Shown: in pieces, positions 34,501-47,111 of the stretch | How the letters are laid out: each line of letters begins with the position of its first letter | How positions within the stretch are numbered: position 1 is the stretch's first letter | Origin: Straminergon stramineum | Lineage: Eukaryota; Streptophyta; Bryopsida; Hypnales; Calliergonaceae | Length of the DNA stretch: 64,000 bases | Direction: 5' to 3' | NCBI GenBank assembly: GCA_963920665.1 | Contig: OY987265.1 | Location: 20,403,001 to 20,467,000 of the forward strand | The notes under the pieces: generated by a model | Told to the model about the DNA's origin: nothing | What the model saw: the letters and a program-made list of their open reading frames with translations, nothing else | Database searches by the model: none | Program-made: the position numbers and the translations under genes

Positions 34501-35253
34501 AGGGGTTCTTCATTTACATAAATTGATCTTATGTAGTTTGAAGCTTTCAAGCTCCTCCATATTGGGCGGATTGTGATGCTCTCTTTTCTTCATTTGGGAG
34601 TCAAGCAAGCTCTCAAGGTTATGAATCTTGAATCTTGTAAATATTGCTATGCACCAAGTGTTAGAGCATCATCACTAGGCCTTACCAACAGCCTTAGCAA
34701 CACCACTCCAGGCTTTCTATGCTTGTCTTGAGAAAAACGTCTCTACACCAATACTCTTGCATTGTACAACATTAATACAAGTTGTGTTATCCTCTCATCC
34801 CTTCCACATGTGCTCAACAATAAAAAGGCCTTTGTAGTGGGTAGTTTTACACTCTCTCTAACTTGGTCAACTTTGACTATGGCCTTAGTGGAAGATGTGG
34901 AGGCTAGTGAGAGGCATGAGAAAAAGGGAAAGAACTTTAGTAAGGACTTTAATTAAGGGGTGGTTAGTACAAAGCATTAGGGCTTCTATACACCAACACA
35001 TCTTACAAAGTAATGAGTGCCTTGCTACTTCTTGATGCCATGGTCAAATGAAGTGCAATTGGTGGTGATGCTCTTAGACATGACTATAGTCAATTCAAAA
35101 AAGATTGCATCATCTCTAGCAATGAGTGCAAAATCTTTAGAATTTTTTTTGGAAATTTGAAATTTTAGGTGATCATCTATTCTTAGGCTTCTATGGAAAA
35201 GTATTTAAGCACAAAATTATTTGAGTGGAATGTCCAATGATATCTCTAGGGCC

Positions 35254-35404
35254 TTTGTAAGGTATGTGCACCTAAAAGAGACACTCTCTTAGTTGCACCA
35301 CCTAACTACAAATGTCCAAAATTTCAAGCTTGATATCTTGGATAGTTGTAGTTAGGTGGCACAATTAGGAGAGTGTCTCTTTTAGGTGCATATACCTTAA
35401 CAAA
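35254..35404. mobile_element. Foldback MITE with ~62-bp arms
   Basis: The left arm TAAGGTATGTGCACCTAAAA and right arm TTTTAGGTGCATATACCTTA pair along about 62 bases with few mismatches, separated by a loop of about 25 bases. It is 151 bp and non-coding. Confidence 0.85.
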
Positions 35405-36465
35405 TGTCAAAACTTTGGTCTTCAATGAACTTCACTTAACCTTGGAAGGATAGACCATGATCACTAATTTTAAGCCTCCTTATTCATCATTGCTAGCATT
35501 TTGCAACTAGATATGAATGAAAAATATTATATTTAGTTTTCATAAATGAAGTCATATATCTATTACAAGTCATAAATTTTTCAAATTTTTTTGAGAAAAT
35601 TTGAAATTACAATGAATTTTTTAAGAAAAAAATGAAGAAAAGTCATCAAATACAAAACACACTAAAAAAATATGATATTTTCACCCTAGATGCATGTTAT
35701 AGTGTATAAAATCATGGTATAAACTAAATTTACCATGTCACTCTAAAATTAGAAAATCAACAAACCATGGTTATGGGCCTACAGTTCATATTGTTGTAAA
35801 AAATTGAAATTTGTGAATTTTTCAAAATTTTCAATTGGAGTAAAAACTACACTTGATCAAATTCATTTCCTTTGTTGGATTCAAATAATTAAAAAAATAT
35901 CATTTTAATGGCTAAAATTCATATCAAGAGTAAATAACAAGAATGGCCAAAGTACACTACAAGGGTGATTTGTGGATTAAGCATCTTCTTCTTTAGAAAA
36001 ATAAAAAATTCCGTGACGAGGGAATTTGCAATAGTATTCATTGAAAATGAAAGCAAGATTTTTTTAAAATTGAATACCAAAAGAAAGAAATTCCATCTTT
36101 CAGTCTTAGTGAAATCATCTCAACAAACATTAGCGTCGGCAACATTGTTACAAGATTAATCTTAGAAGGATGTTGCCTTAGTGATAGGTACTCATTCAAA
36201 TATGATTCAATTTTTGGACCTATAGGTGCATTCCTTGTCTTTAAAGTAATAGAGAAAATCATCCATTGAATACTTTGTGTCCTTAGCTTTGTATTAGGGC
36301 ATCTTGAGTCAATGCCCTAAATAAAAGGATGCTACTTATATACCTCAGATAGAGTCTACTTCTTCACAACTACTTTTCTGTCTACAAATACCCAATTTCA
36401 CACCCATGAGAAGAACACTCTCTATTTTCTTCCAAATCTCAAACTATCATGGTGTTGAGTTGCAC
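35405..36465. other. AT-rich intergenic sequence
   Basis: No gene is recognised. Two short frames at 35965-36262 lie on opposite strands and have no domain. Confidence 0.5.
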
Positions 36466-37468
36466 CTCGTCGCCTGAGCTCAGGCGATGAGGGGTTAGTT
36501 CAGGAGGAACAGAGTCGAGAAATCACCTTCGATCAGGATTTGTTGCGACGGATTTTCCGTTTATAATGTTTGATCGTGGAACACAGTCAAGCTTACATCC
36601 TGTTTTTGGCCGACATTCTTTGCCGCGGAGCTGAATTTCGCTACAACGACGCCAAATTTCCTGAAAGCATTTCATGGATAGGGAGGCCATGAAAAACATG
36701 AGAGTCCTCCGTCATTTCTGGACCACGAATGTAGACCATCTGTGCAAAGTTTTGGATTGAACACTGGAGTAGACACAAACGGTGACCGGTTGACCTGAAA
36801 TGGGGCTCTCAAGCAACGGGTGAAAGCAGGTTGACATGAATGCCGCTTGCAATGGACATTTAGCAATTGGGAGGGTTGCGACCATTTACTTCACAGATGC
36901 GCCTAGTTCCGAGATCATGAAGCAATAGTGACTACAACGGTCCACACGGCTGGCTCCACGTTCACAATTCAAGCAACAACAGCAAGCGTGCATCCATAGG
37001 AAGATCACAAACGCAGCTGGAAAAAAATTCGAATTCAAGTTCGACATTACAGAGCTGTTCCAGAGGCTCCATCGATAGCAAGGTCACCACATTGAACTAC
37101 CACCCTCGCAGTGTGAGGGTTCTATAGTCTGCCAAAAACAATCAAACAAGTTTGATCCACCTGAGCCGCCTGGAAGAAGGTGTCCAAAGCCAATTCGGCA
37201 CCAACGGTCTCCAACCGGCTTTTCCCGGTCACTCTGCATCGTTCAGGACAATTTGTTCGTGCGGAAGCTCAGGGTGTGGCTAATTCGGGCTTCGAAGCTA
37301 ACAGATTCGCATGATCAGAGACCGGGAGTACAATTCATTCGACAGAGCACCCGCTCACCTACTGCATTCCAATTTCAAACAAGCAAATCTGAGCCATCTG
37401 CGGGATCTACAGCCCATTTTTCAATTCTGAGGGGACGGATTTCGTCCCCTGAGGCGATGAGGGGTTAA
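36466..37468. mobile_element. GC-richer 1-kb segment flanked by a 16-bp direct repeat
   Basis: AGGCGATGAGGGGTTA occurs at 36482-36497 and 37452-37467. The left boundary is a near-palindrome around CGCCTGAGCTCAGGCG (36471-36486). At the right boundary a perfect 7-bp hairpin GGGGACG/CGTCCCC (37431-37449) sits just inside the repeat. The interior has clearly higher GC than its surroundings and no long frame. It looks like an inserted unit or a captured fragment of a gene promoter or UTR. The mechanism is unknown. Confidence 0.4.
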
Positions 37469-37534
37469 TAGGTGGTAGATGTCCAAGTTGGAGGAATGTT
37501 TTCAAAGAATGAGAGGCTTGCCATAAATGATTGC

Positions 37535-38601
37535 AATTAGATTATTTTGATAATGACTACATTATTCATGAAGTCAAGTATAGACATCCATTTCAAATGA
37601 GACGACATTGTAGGATGTATTTGTACCTTTGATGCTTAATTAGTTCATTCAAAAGCAAGATAGTTTACATAGGTTTAGATTATCCTCCTTGCATAATTGC
37701 ATTGCAAGTTTACATATGTTGGTGTACGGTATACCCATTGATGCTACAAATGAGTATTTGCATATGGATGAGTCTACCGCAATTGAAGCTATGAATTGAA
37801 AGCTTTACCATGGCAATTCAAGGTTGTTTTGAAAGTATTTTTTGTGCCAACCCACTTGAACCAATTTGCAAAAATAAATAGAGATAAATACATCTTGTAG
37901 TTTTTTCGAGATGTTTGGCAAATTGGATTGTATACACTAGGCATAGAAGAACTATCCAATAGCTTGGCAAAGACAATTCCAAGAGATGGTGACGTCATGA
38001 GAATCATTCTTGAGGTGGTTGTTGATTAGTCCCTTCACATCTAGTATGCATTCTTCCGGTTGCCCAATGGCAACAACAATATAAATGTACTAGATGAATC
38101 CCCACCCATTAGCAACATTTTAGAGGGAGAAGACACTAACATGAACTTTGAGGTGAATATGATATATACAAACACTTTTATTTGCTTGCCAATAGTATGT
38201 ATTTGGATATGTAGAAGCATTATTTTTTACTACCCATCCACGAGCCTCAAGATGAGAAATGGGAGCACTATTCAAAGATGCATGTTAGGGCCCATAGAGA
38301 TGTGGAATATGTGTTCAAAGTCTTGCAAGTTCTTTGGAAGATCATCAATAACTCATACAACCAGTGGGATTTAGGTACTATTGATAACATCATAATGTGT
38401 TGTATCATAAGTCCATACAATATGGTGATTAAAGATGAGTAAGGGGATGAATTAGAGTCTTTTCTATCAATCTATTAGAGGTGGTCACACTTTTTGTGAA
38501 CTCAATGTTGGGACCTGCAAGGTTCAAAGTTTGGATGGACATTTTGCACTCCAAAATGACATCATACAACATTTATGGAACCCTAGAAGAGAGGGTAGGT
38601 A
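37535..38601 (+). pseudogene. PIF/Harbinger transposase relic
   Basis: Conceptual translation across frames recovers the family in order: LDYFDNDYIIHEVKYRHPFQ at the N-terminus; IDATNEYLHMDESTAIEA; GKLDCIH (first catalytic Asp region); KNYPIAWQ; LPNGNNNINVLDESP (second Asp region); HRDVEYVFKVLQVLWKI (family RKDVERAFGVLQ, catalytic Glu); NIIMCCIISPYNMVIKDE; and the C-terminal GHFALQNDIIQHLWN. Several stops and frame changes separate these blocks, so no active protein is possible. Harbinger elements also encode a Myb-like partner; none is seen here. No terminal inverted repeats were found. Confidence 0.85.
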
Positions 38602-41379
38602 ATGCATTGCCAAAGAGCATGATAAAGACAAATTTGGTTTGGAGAGTTTTCCTTCTTTCAACCCCTAATGACCTAAAGAGGTTGTACTTTCAAAATGGGC
38701 CGAAACTGACAAGAACTTGAGAAATTTGTTTGCTCATTTTTTCTTGAGATCAGATAGAATGTAACGAAAGGATCTTGAAATTCACATTGAGAGTGAGCAC
38801 CTCAAAAAATTCAGATTATTTGACCACATGGTTTAGGAGATATTGAAGTTTGAAGTTTTATTTGGGTCAATGGAAATACATAGCTGTACACTTTGAAGGA
38901 GCATATCTTTGTGAGAATATTTTGAAATGATGCCCTTTTGTGCTTAGTGAAAGCATAAGAAAGTGGAGAATGTACATCTAAAATTTCACAACATTCCAAG
39001 CATTTTTCAATTTATGGTGGTTTTGGCAATGCACAATGTTCACTAAAATGAGAGTAGTGTTTGTAAGAAAAAAAATGGGACACTTGCCTCTTCTCATTGA
39101 ACTCCTTGGATTTGCCCTTTACGAGTGGATCTAAACTTTTTGGAGTGGGCAAGAATCACATTGGTTGGCTGACCATTTAGTCCGTGCTCAAAAAGAACCC
39201 CCAAAAATGAGCTATAAATTATATTACACCACTTAACTTAGAAAATTTCCGCAAGGCGGTTCATTTCTAGAATAAACTTTGGGTTTCAAAAAAAATCCAC
39301 AAGGCAGAGTTTAACTCAGAATTTGATGAAACTATTGCCATTGGATTCATAATGCAGCCTATTCAAGATATAATTTCCACTTTTTAAAACACTCAAAATT
39401 TGAAAACAGGCAACTCAAACAAGAGGGCCAGCAACCAGAAAATGAACACCTGGGTCATTAGGGGTTAATGGCTCAAACAAACTGTTGCAATTTGATGCCG
39501 CTTGCTTTTTACATGAGTAAGATTGGGTTGGAATTTTTCACCGGCATTTTACTTTCAACCATACAGGGGGGGGACATTAAGTTAATTTGTCTGAGTTCCA
39601 GCCAGCTCCTGCTTGGACGAGGAAGTGCCACACCACACGCGGTCAGCAAGTGAACCTTTATGGAATCAATGCACATAGAAAGAGAAAAATGCTAACTTAT
39701 TGAATGGCTGCGGTGCCCATTCATTCCACTTAACTTAAGAGGGAGCATCTCTATGGTCCTCCAAATGGCTGCTTGGAGTGCTAGTTGGAAGGTCTCAGAC
39801 GTTTTGGCAAGAAAAGGAATGAGAATGAGAATGAGATCTTCTGCCCCTTGGTAACAAACATGCTACTACTGAGGGACGGCTGATATTGGATGATTGTCAT
39901 GCTATGTGGCTGTTCACAAGAAAGAGACGAAACAAAATATTGTCATGATTGCAAATTGACTCACTTTCCCTATAGAATTGGTCTTTTTTTTGTGAAACGA
40001 GGTATTGCGGCCTGGAGTTGCACTACAAAGTTTTTTAGGGCATGCTTTAAATGTCAAGTAGTTTGGAGGGACACTTTTTATCTATTTGGACAACCAAAAT
40101 TTAAAGTATTGTAGGGGATGCTCTTATAGTTTGCTTAAAAGCAGCGTGTTGTCCACACAATTTGGTTGTCAGTAGGTGATGACTTGGTCCATTGACCCTT
40201 AAAGAACCATAGAGACAAGAAAGTGGCACTTACATGGTTTTAGGTGAACAAAACATGACAAAGAACTACAATTTTTTTAAAAGAAAATTTAGAATACTTT
40301 GAATGTGTTTGCATTAGAGGTTGGTCGAAATTACCTCATTAGGGTACTATTGACTTCTCGAAGAAAGAAGATGCCCCCAAAATGGATTTAGAAAAATGTT
40401 TTTTTCGGTGTATTTTAGCAACTTGTTCTTCCTTGCTTTAAAACTAAATTTTAGACAACAAATTCATCATATCTAAATTTGATCTCAACTAATGAAACGA
40501 GGTTAATCAAGTTTAATCTCTATTAAAACTTGAACTTTTTTAAATTATAAAATTAAATTATTTATTGCTATCTAAATTTTGGGCCTATAATCATAGTATA
40601 TTAAAATTCTAATTATAAAATGACATAGAATTTTGGATTACACCATGATGTTCCATGTTATAATATATATGTGGTGCAATTTTTAAAATTTCCAAGTATA
40701 TATTGTATTTTATATTATTTTTTTTCACAATAATTTCAAGTTTTCATTAAAAGGTTTGAAACTTTTATAACTTATAGAAGGTATGTGATTTCAACTTTGA
40801 AAAATTAAATAAAATAATTACCACTTATACATGGTGGCAAAAAAGACCATAAAATATGGCAAAAAGAGGATAACAAACCCACCCAAGACCATTAGTATAC
40901 CTACCGGGATGGAAAAAACCACAATTGTTGATTTGTATAAGAAAAAAATGCACCCCCTTTCCCATGTCGTCGATAGGACATTCTTGGAAAAAAAATTGTT
41001 GCCATTGATTACGACATTTTGAGAGAAGATCTTGGCCTTTGAGATTAGGATTTATGGATATGACAAAGGTATGACGTAGATACTTATAAATTATGACATA
41101 TATATATATATTGATATGAGTTATGGAATATTAATATTGATGACATGTACTGTATTCCACAACAATTGTAGTTATGACAACTTTCCCAAAGATATAAATG
41201 TGGGGAAGGGGATACAAAATGTATTTTACAAGCACAATTAAACAATTCATTCATTTCACAAGTGAATGAATGAATTGGCAAGAAGTGTCCGTTTGTGACA
41301 ATGTGCTCAAAAGGTACAAATTCTTAGGGACACATAGGGAGGGATATCCAAATTGCTCACATGGTCATAGACTCCATTC
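38602..41379. other. AT-rich intergenic sequence
   Basis: No gene is supported. An AGGGGTTAA terminus at 39460-39468 and a short palindrome at 41244-41276 (ATTCATTCATTTCAC mirrored) are the only structures noted. Frames such as 39890-40114 have no recognised domain. Confidence 0.5.
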
Positions 41380-41615
41380 TTTTAAGAGATATTGAATGAC
41401 AAAGAATCTCTCCATGAGTCTATGGAAGATACCCAGGAAGATAAGAGTGCAACTATTCATCTTCCAAATATTGGGTGAAAAGAGGTCTTCTATAGTAGTT
41501 TGACTTACAATGAGTGCTCATGCATTTTTAAGCTAACAATTTATATGGTTAATTTACATGCTGATTTCCATAGTGAGTAGCTTGTCCTTTTAAGGGTTGA
41601 CCCCTCAAGGCCCAC
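41380..41615 (-). repeat. Dispersed repeat family A, copy 4
   Basis: The minus strand reads AACCCTTAAAAGGAC at the start, then CTATGGAAATCAGC, AAGTCAAACTACTATAGAAG, GATGAATAGTTGCACTCTT and GATTCTTTGTCATTC at the end. The order matches copy 1. Confidence 0.65.
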
Positions 41616-43138
41616 ACAATTTCTGCACTTTTCCACAAGTTTGAACTTTGATTGATAGTGCTCATTGTACATCAAGCTTATTATGTGATGTCAATTGTAC
41701 TTGTGAGTTTCCCCATTCACTATGAACATCCTAATATGAAATTCATTTAGATAGATTTCTTAGAATGTACAAATACGAAGTTGTAACTTGGACCTGCTGA
41801 ACAGGTGAGAGGCCAAAAAATGTCTCCTTGGGCTTTGAGGGGTTAATTACTGATTGAAAAGCTGCCCTCGGCCCTCCATATCTCGCTTTCTCCACTCCAC
41901 CAGATCTCGCATTCTTGGTCTATCCTGCACCGACGTCGGCCAATAAACTATAAAGCTAAGATCCACCGTCCCACCTGCTTATTTGCCAGAATCGTAGCCA
42001 TCTTTACTTGGTCCAGAAAAGAACAGCTGGCCTCAGCTGGCCGGAAACAAAACAGGAAAAGCACTTTTTCGGTGATGCATTAACTTAAGTTAAGTTTTAT
42101 TATTTAGAAGGTTTCCTTTCCGGTGAAGTCCAATCCTTTTCAGTTTCGGAAAAAAAAGCAAACATAAAAGGAAAAGAACTTCTTCAATGAGTGCATATTT
42201 CTTGAAGCGGAAAGCGAAAAGTCGCTCCGGGGACCGGTTTTCCGCGTACAGCAGATGCGTCGAAAGGCCATCTTTGCTTTGTCATGAAGTTAAAGCTTCA
42301 GTTAAATTAAAATAATTACCGACTTCTCAAGGCTGGCGTCAATCAGCTCCATTCGCAGGCAATGATGAATGACGGTAAACTGCATCAGCGTGATGGTGGC
42401 ACTTGAGCAGACAAGTGCGTTGCATGGCCAAATGTTGCACTTGGCTGGGGTCCTGTCATGTACGTCACTCCGTATGAGTTAACTTATTACTGACGGTAAA
42501 GCGAGGGAGTGTGGATGCATGCAAAATGCCACCTTTAGGAAGTCCCAAAGTGATGAAGCCTTGCAAGCTGGCCTTTTCCAGCCAAGTTCAGTTTAATTGG
42601 AGCCTCCTTCTGCGCCCACCATCTGTCTTCAGGCGGGTACTACGTACGGAGTAGATATTAATATAAAATAAAACGCTCGAGGCTCCAGTGCAGATCAGCA
42701 GTATGGCAGTGTAACCCGCGGACTAACCTTCCCAACTTCGCTGTTGGATTTTCTATCTTCATGTTTCTCATGGTTGCCGCTTTCATGATCGATCGAGCTT
42801 GCCGGAATTACCAGCATTATATTCCCTCCCTTTTTCCTCAGGAGCTAGCTCTTCAGTTGTAGCTGGAAGACCTAGTGTAACTACTTCGCAGTTACATATT
42901 GGTGATACTGAACATGATCGATTGCATGTATTCTTGTGACCAGTTTGAGTTGGGATCGAGAAGCCACTGAATCAGAAGTTCGTGTGTTCCATTACAGTCA
43001 GCACCAGCAGTGATGAGTTATACATGGATCGTAGCTCTAGCTTTGGGTTGCGGATGTCGTAGGAATATAGCTGATTGTTGCAGGAGGTCGGGGTTTGTGC
43101 ATCATCGACCAAAGCATGCAGGACTTTCTTCACATTCC
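41616..43138. other. Intergenic sequence with a GC-richer promoter-like part
   Basis: From 41,850 to 42,800 the composition is gene-like (for example ACCGACGTCGGCC, CAGCTGGCC), and an AATATAAAATAAAAC motif lies at about 42,660 (+). No coding exon could be assembled. The rightmost part overlaps the downstream flank of hairpin locus 2. AGGGGTTAA ends at 41846. Confidence 0.4.
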
Positions 43139-43231
43139 CCTCCTCTAGTCTATGATGCAGATTCTTCATCTGTTTTTTAACTCATTGCGTAGTACAACAG
43201 ATGAAGTCTGCATCGTAGCCAAGCGGAAGGA
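43139..43231 (-). ncRNA. MicroRNA-like hairpin, locus 2
   Basis: On the minus strand the 5' arm GGCTACGATGCAGACTTCAT pairs with the 3' arm ATGAAGAATCTGCATCATAG; the loop is about 27 bases. The 3' arm is identical over 24 bases to locus 1 (19583-19606, plus strand). The flanks also match in this orientation (AAGAATTTCCTTCC before, ACTAGAGGAGGGGAATG after), which sets the strand. The 5' arm differs from locus 1 at several positions yet still pairs. No promoter was identified on this strand. Confidence 0.55.
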
Positions 43232-43622
43232 AATTCTTTCTGTGTGAATACTTTGCCATCAGGAGCGAATCTGTTGCTGCTTTGACAGATTTAATTTGGG
43301 CATGATTGTGTATTGCACGCTAGCTCTTCTGCAGAGCCCAAGAGATTGAGTTCGCTAAATTTCTGAAAAAATGTTTTTAAGACTTCATGCTAGTCAGAGA
43401 TGGGCTGAGATTCGTCAGAACTTCTGTCATGTCAAAATTGATTTCCATTCAGATCCAATATTGTGAAACTCAACTGATCGATCGATTTGCTCACCACTAT
43501 GGATTGAATCGAATCTCGTCTAGCTAGCTGACTCAGGCTCATAAAGTTGCGTGTTTCTACTTCTCCTGTGAAAGCAAACAATTCGTTACAATTAATAGTC
43601 AGATACGATCGATCAAAAGTTC

Positions 43623-43772
43623 ACGTAACAGATATTTCGTTAAAATGGCGGTATTCATATGCCATTTTTCCGTTTATTTTCTAGGACTGGTATAGATTTC
43701 AGACCGCATAGTCTGAACCTCAAAGTGCCAAGTTTGTGGAATACCGCCGCTTTAACGAAATATCCGTTACGT
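43623..43772. mobile_element. MITE with 33-bp terminal inverted repeats
   Basis: The left end ACGTAACAGATATTTCGTTA and right end TAACGAAATATCCGTTACGT match through GGCGGTATTC over about 33 bases with three mismatches. It is 150 bp. No target duplication is clear, and the superfamily is not assigned. Confidence 0.85.
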
Positions 43773-43891
43773 CTGCAACCTCAGATCAGTTCTAGGTTGT
43801 GAAGCCTCTGTGCTCTTGAATGTCTGGAGAGATTTACGTGGTTTGAAAGCCCGTCATTTTCATTTAATGTGACCATTAGTTGCCAGATACA

Positions 43892-44015
43892 TGAGACAGA
43901 TAATTGTTTTTTGTTTGTTTGATTGTTTTTTAGACACAAATGAAACGGAATAAGATAGATAATGGTTTGTTTGTTTGTTTTTTGACACAAATGAAACGGA
44001 ATGAGATAGATAATT
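43892..44015. repeat. ~62-bp tandem duplication
   Basis: GACACAAATGAAACGGAAT-AGATAGATAAT with a TTTGTTTGTTTG tract occurs twice in tandem. Confidence 0.85.
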
Positions 44016-44609
44016 GAAAGTGCTTCAACTCAGTGAGCTCCAAAACTTGGGTCTGAACAAACGGCGTTGAAAGCATGGCTTTCTAAAAATGAAGTTGGAG
44101 TGAGGTGTCCACTTTCAAGATAAGGGCAAAGTGCGCAAGTCCATTCCTGGGTTCAAATGTCGAGACATACATGCTGAATTCGTACGAATGAATAAGTTAT
44201 CTAAACTTAGCTTTGCATTGATGGGAACTCTCGAATCTGGTACTGTGCTAAGTGAGCATAAACGCGAGTTTTAACTTCCCGGCTTCCAGCTCATCAAGTC
44301 ATTCAAGATGTCGCTCACACCAAAAACTCTCACTGATCACATGTGACTGAAAAAATGGGCATACTTTTGGAACATTCCTCTGTCCAGTCCTTGATCAAGG
44401 AAAGACCCAAGAAAAATGGCCAAATTCCAGAAGTGAAGAAGACAAACAAAACCGTAGAATACATGTACCTGCAGATCTACACTGATTTGTCCTACTTAAG
44501 TTGGTGCCTGTGACACTAACTTACAGGGTCACTCCATTTGTAAATCAATAAGTTAGTGCATGCTTGAATATTCATGCATTGCATGAATTTCCACTATAAA
44601 TAAAATCAG
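44016..44609. other. Intergenic sequence, no feature recognised
   Basis: No frame, RNA gene or repeat stands out. Confidence 0.45.
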
Positions 44610-45440
44610 TTAATCCGTAAAGCCCCAAACATGGTTTTTTGGCATTATAGATATTTTGGGCGACTCACTTGGAGCAAAAATTTTCATTTTTTTCTTTGAA
44701 ATTTTCAAGCAACATGTAGTCGAGGAGTAGCTTTAAGGCCCAACAATTTTCATAACTTTTGACTACATGGTTAAAAAGTTATTGTATGATATGTAGTTTC
44801 TTTCCCAACTCGGGCAGACAAAAAAAAATCACTTTTTTCAAAAATAAAAAATTGAAATTATTTTTTCTAAATTTATATATAAGGAGAAAGCTTTGAATCA
44901 TTCCATTTTAATCAATGAGGTGAAAGTTATGAGGAGTTTTAGTTTGTGGTAAGTTATGGTCTTATGGATAATGGATTCTCTACTCTAAAATAAACTTTGA
45001 AGTCCTTTATTTAATTCAATTTTCAATATTAAAAAGAAAATTAAAATCATAGGATGTAGATTTTTTATTAAAACATTACAACCATTGAAATTTTCATTTT
45101 GTAAATCCATAACAAAATTCTTAACAATTTAGTATTTTGAATCATTATCTACATCTTTCTACTTACTATTTTTTCTTATTTGTTGTACAATTCCAAATGA
45201 TTTGAATTTTTTCAAACATGTAGCGAATTTGCCTTGAAGAATCAATTCAAAGATGCACATCCATTTTGGAAATTTTTTCATACAAACTTGATCTTGTGAA
45301 AAATCAAAGAGCAGATGCATAGGTTTTTTGAAGGGATAAAAAAAGGATTTTTGTCAATTCAAACATTAATATCTTGCAATCTACATGGTGGAAAGTTCTG
45401 AAATTTTTTCCACATGTTCTCAAACTAGCTTACTATTGCT
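44610..45440 (+). repeat. Dispersed repeat family B, longest copy
   Basis: It begins TTAATCCGTAAAGCCCC. The first 200 bases match 2602-2850, and the rest matches 5590-6262 and, reversed, 50738-51200. It is therefore the copy that links the two parts of the family. The opposite terminus known from 50738 (TTAATCCCTAAAGTGC) is an inverted version of this start. That implies terminal inverted repeats next to TTAA. It is non-coding. Confidence 0.65.
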
Positions 45441-46960
45441 TTAGCAAATTCACTTTCACTTCTAAACCTCAATAGAACTCAAAATAGAAAAACAATTCTA
45501 ACTAGAACACAAAAAATTAAAACAACTTCTAATAATACAACCACAACACTTCATGATAAATATATTTCACCTTGGAAAAGATTATATATTCCTTCTCTCT
45601 ATTTAATTGAAAGAAGCCAAGCCCTATAAGTACCCATAGAAAGGACTCATGGCTACAAACAATATGGGATAAATGCCCTATCTTTCTATCAACAAGTCAA
45701 ATAGTCCTCAACCTTCAACTACCACCCAACAAGACTAACTACTTTCCTATTTGGAACCAACATAGATATAGTGAGATGCCTATCTTTTAACTAGTAAATG
45801 GCCCACATCACAACAATGTTTGACTAGGAGAGGTTGTAATTTAGTTTTGGTTTAGTCATTTTATGAATGATTGCTTGGTTACTATTTCAATCATATCACT
45901 AGCAAAAAAGAAAATGTTTGTAATCAATGAAACAATGACTTGGGCTCAAAAACAACTAAATATTGACTACTACATGACAAGAAGGTGAGACTAAGAATAC
46001 AAAATTCTTTGTCCATGGTTTATCATACATTGTTGTCATTGTTGGTGATGTGAACTATGTGTAGTCATACTATAGTTGTCAAATAATCACTCTATGAAAT
46101 CAATACCTATTGATTAATTGTCTCGTGACAACTACTAGGACAATATGGAATTTTTTTAGTTGGGATATTTGTAATTCAAACTTGGCACGTATGACTAGGA
46201 CTTGTCATGGTGTAGTTGTCATACAATCATTGTTCACTAATCATTGTAGTCATAATATAGTCATTTTTGAGTTATGTTGGCTAGTTTTAGAACTAGTCAT
46301 ATGCCACCAAGCTAGTAGCATCCGAGACATAGCATGTTGTAATTGCATCATTTGCATGTTAGCAACAAATGGACGTCCTAGATTGCATCTTTTTTAGACA
46401 ATAAACCCTAGATTTCAATTTAGGGTGGCCGCCATCCCACTTCTGTGATGTTTGACACATGGCATGATGTGAGTCCATTGCACTAGTTAATGATTAGTTA
46501 TAGAATAGTCATATTGTAGTCATAGAATCTAATGAGTTGATTGTAATGTAGTAGCCGTAGGTTGCATCTGCAACTACTGAAAATAAATAGTGGGAATTTT
46601 ATCTATCTCTATTACAATTAGAGTTTAGGTGAAATGATTCGCTCTTGGGTGAAATGTTTTATATTCTTTTTGTTTTTTCGTTGCTTGTTTTGTTTCTTTG
46701 TGCTTTTGGTGTTTGATGTCTTGCTTACTTTAAATGCCTTTGTCAATTATTTTTGCTTTGCTAACTTTTATTTTGTATGTATACAAAAATCCTTAATGAC
46801 AAAATTGAAGATAATACCAAACTAATAGAAGACGACAAATGCAAGTAGTCGGGTTTGCATTTAGTGACTTATATAGTTACTAGGTGATTGTTGGTTTCTT
46901 TTGTTTAGTCATGGATTTTCATTAGACACGCCTAATTCATTTTCAATGGTGGTTAGCTAT
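45441..46960. other. AT-rich intergenic sequence
   Basis: Frames at 46110-46397 and 46634-46825 are hydrophobic AT-rich chance frames without domains. Nothing else is recognised. Confidence 0.5.
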
Positions 46961-47111
46961 CACTAGTAGGAAACATTGTTTCCTTCAACAAAATCCAAGT
47001 AATGCGTTTTTCAAATTTCTGCCAAAAAACACAAATTTTGTGTTTTTTGGCAGAAATTTGAAAAACGCATTACTTGGATTTTGTTGAAGGAAACAGTGTT
47101 TTCTTCTACTG
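46961..47111. mobile_element. CACTA-type hairpin MITE with near-perfect arms and TAT duplication
   Basis: It begins CACTAGTAGGAAACA and ends TGTTTTCTTCTACTG; TAT flanks both sides. The arms are complementary along about 70 bases, with almost no mismatch in the inner 55, so RNA from it would be a long perfect hairpin. Confidence 0.9.
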
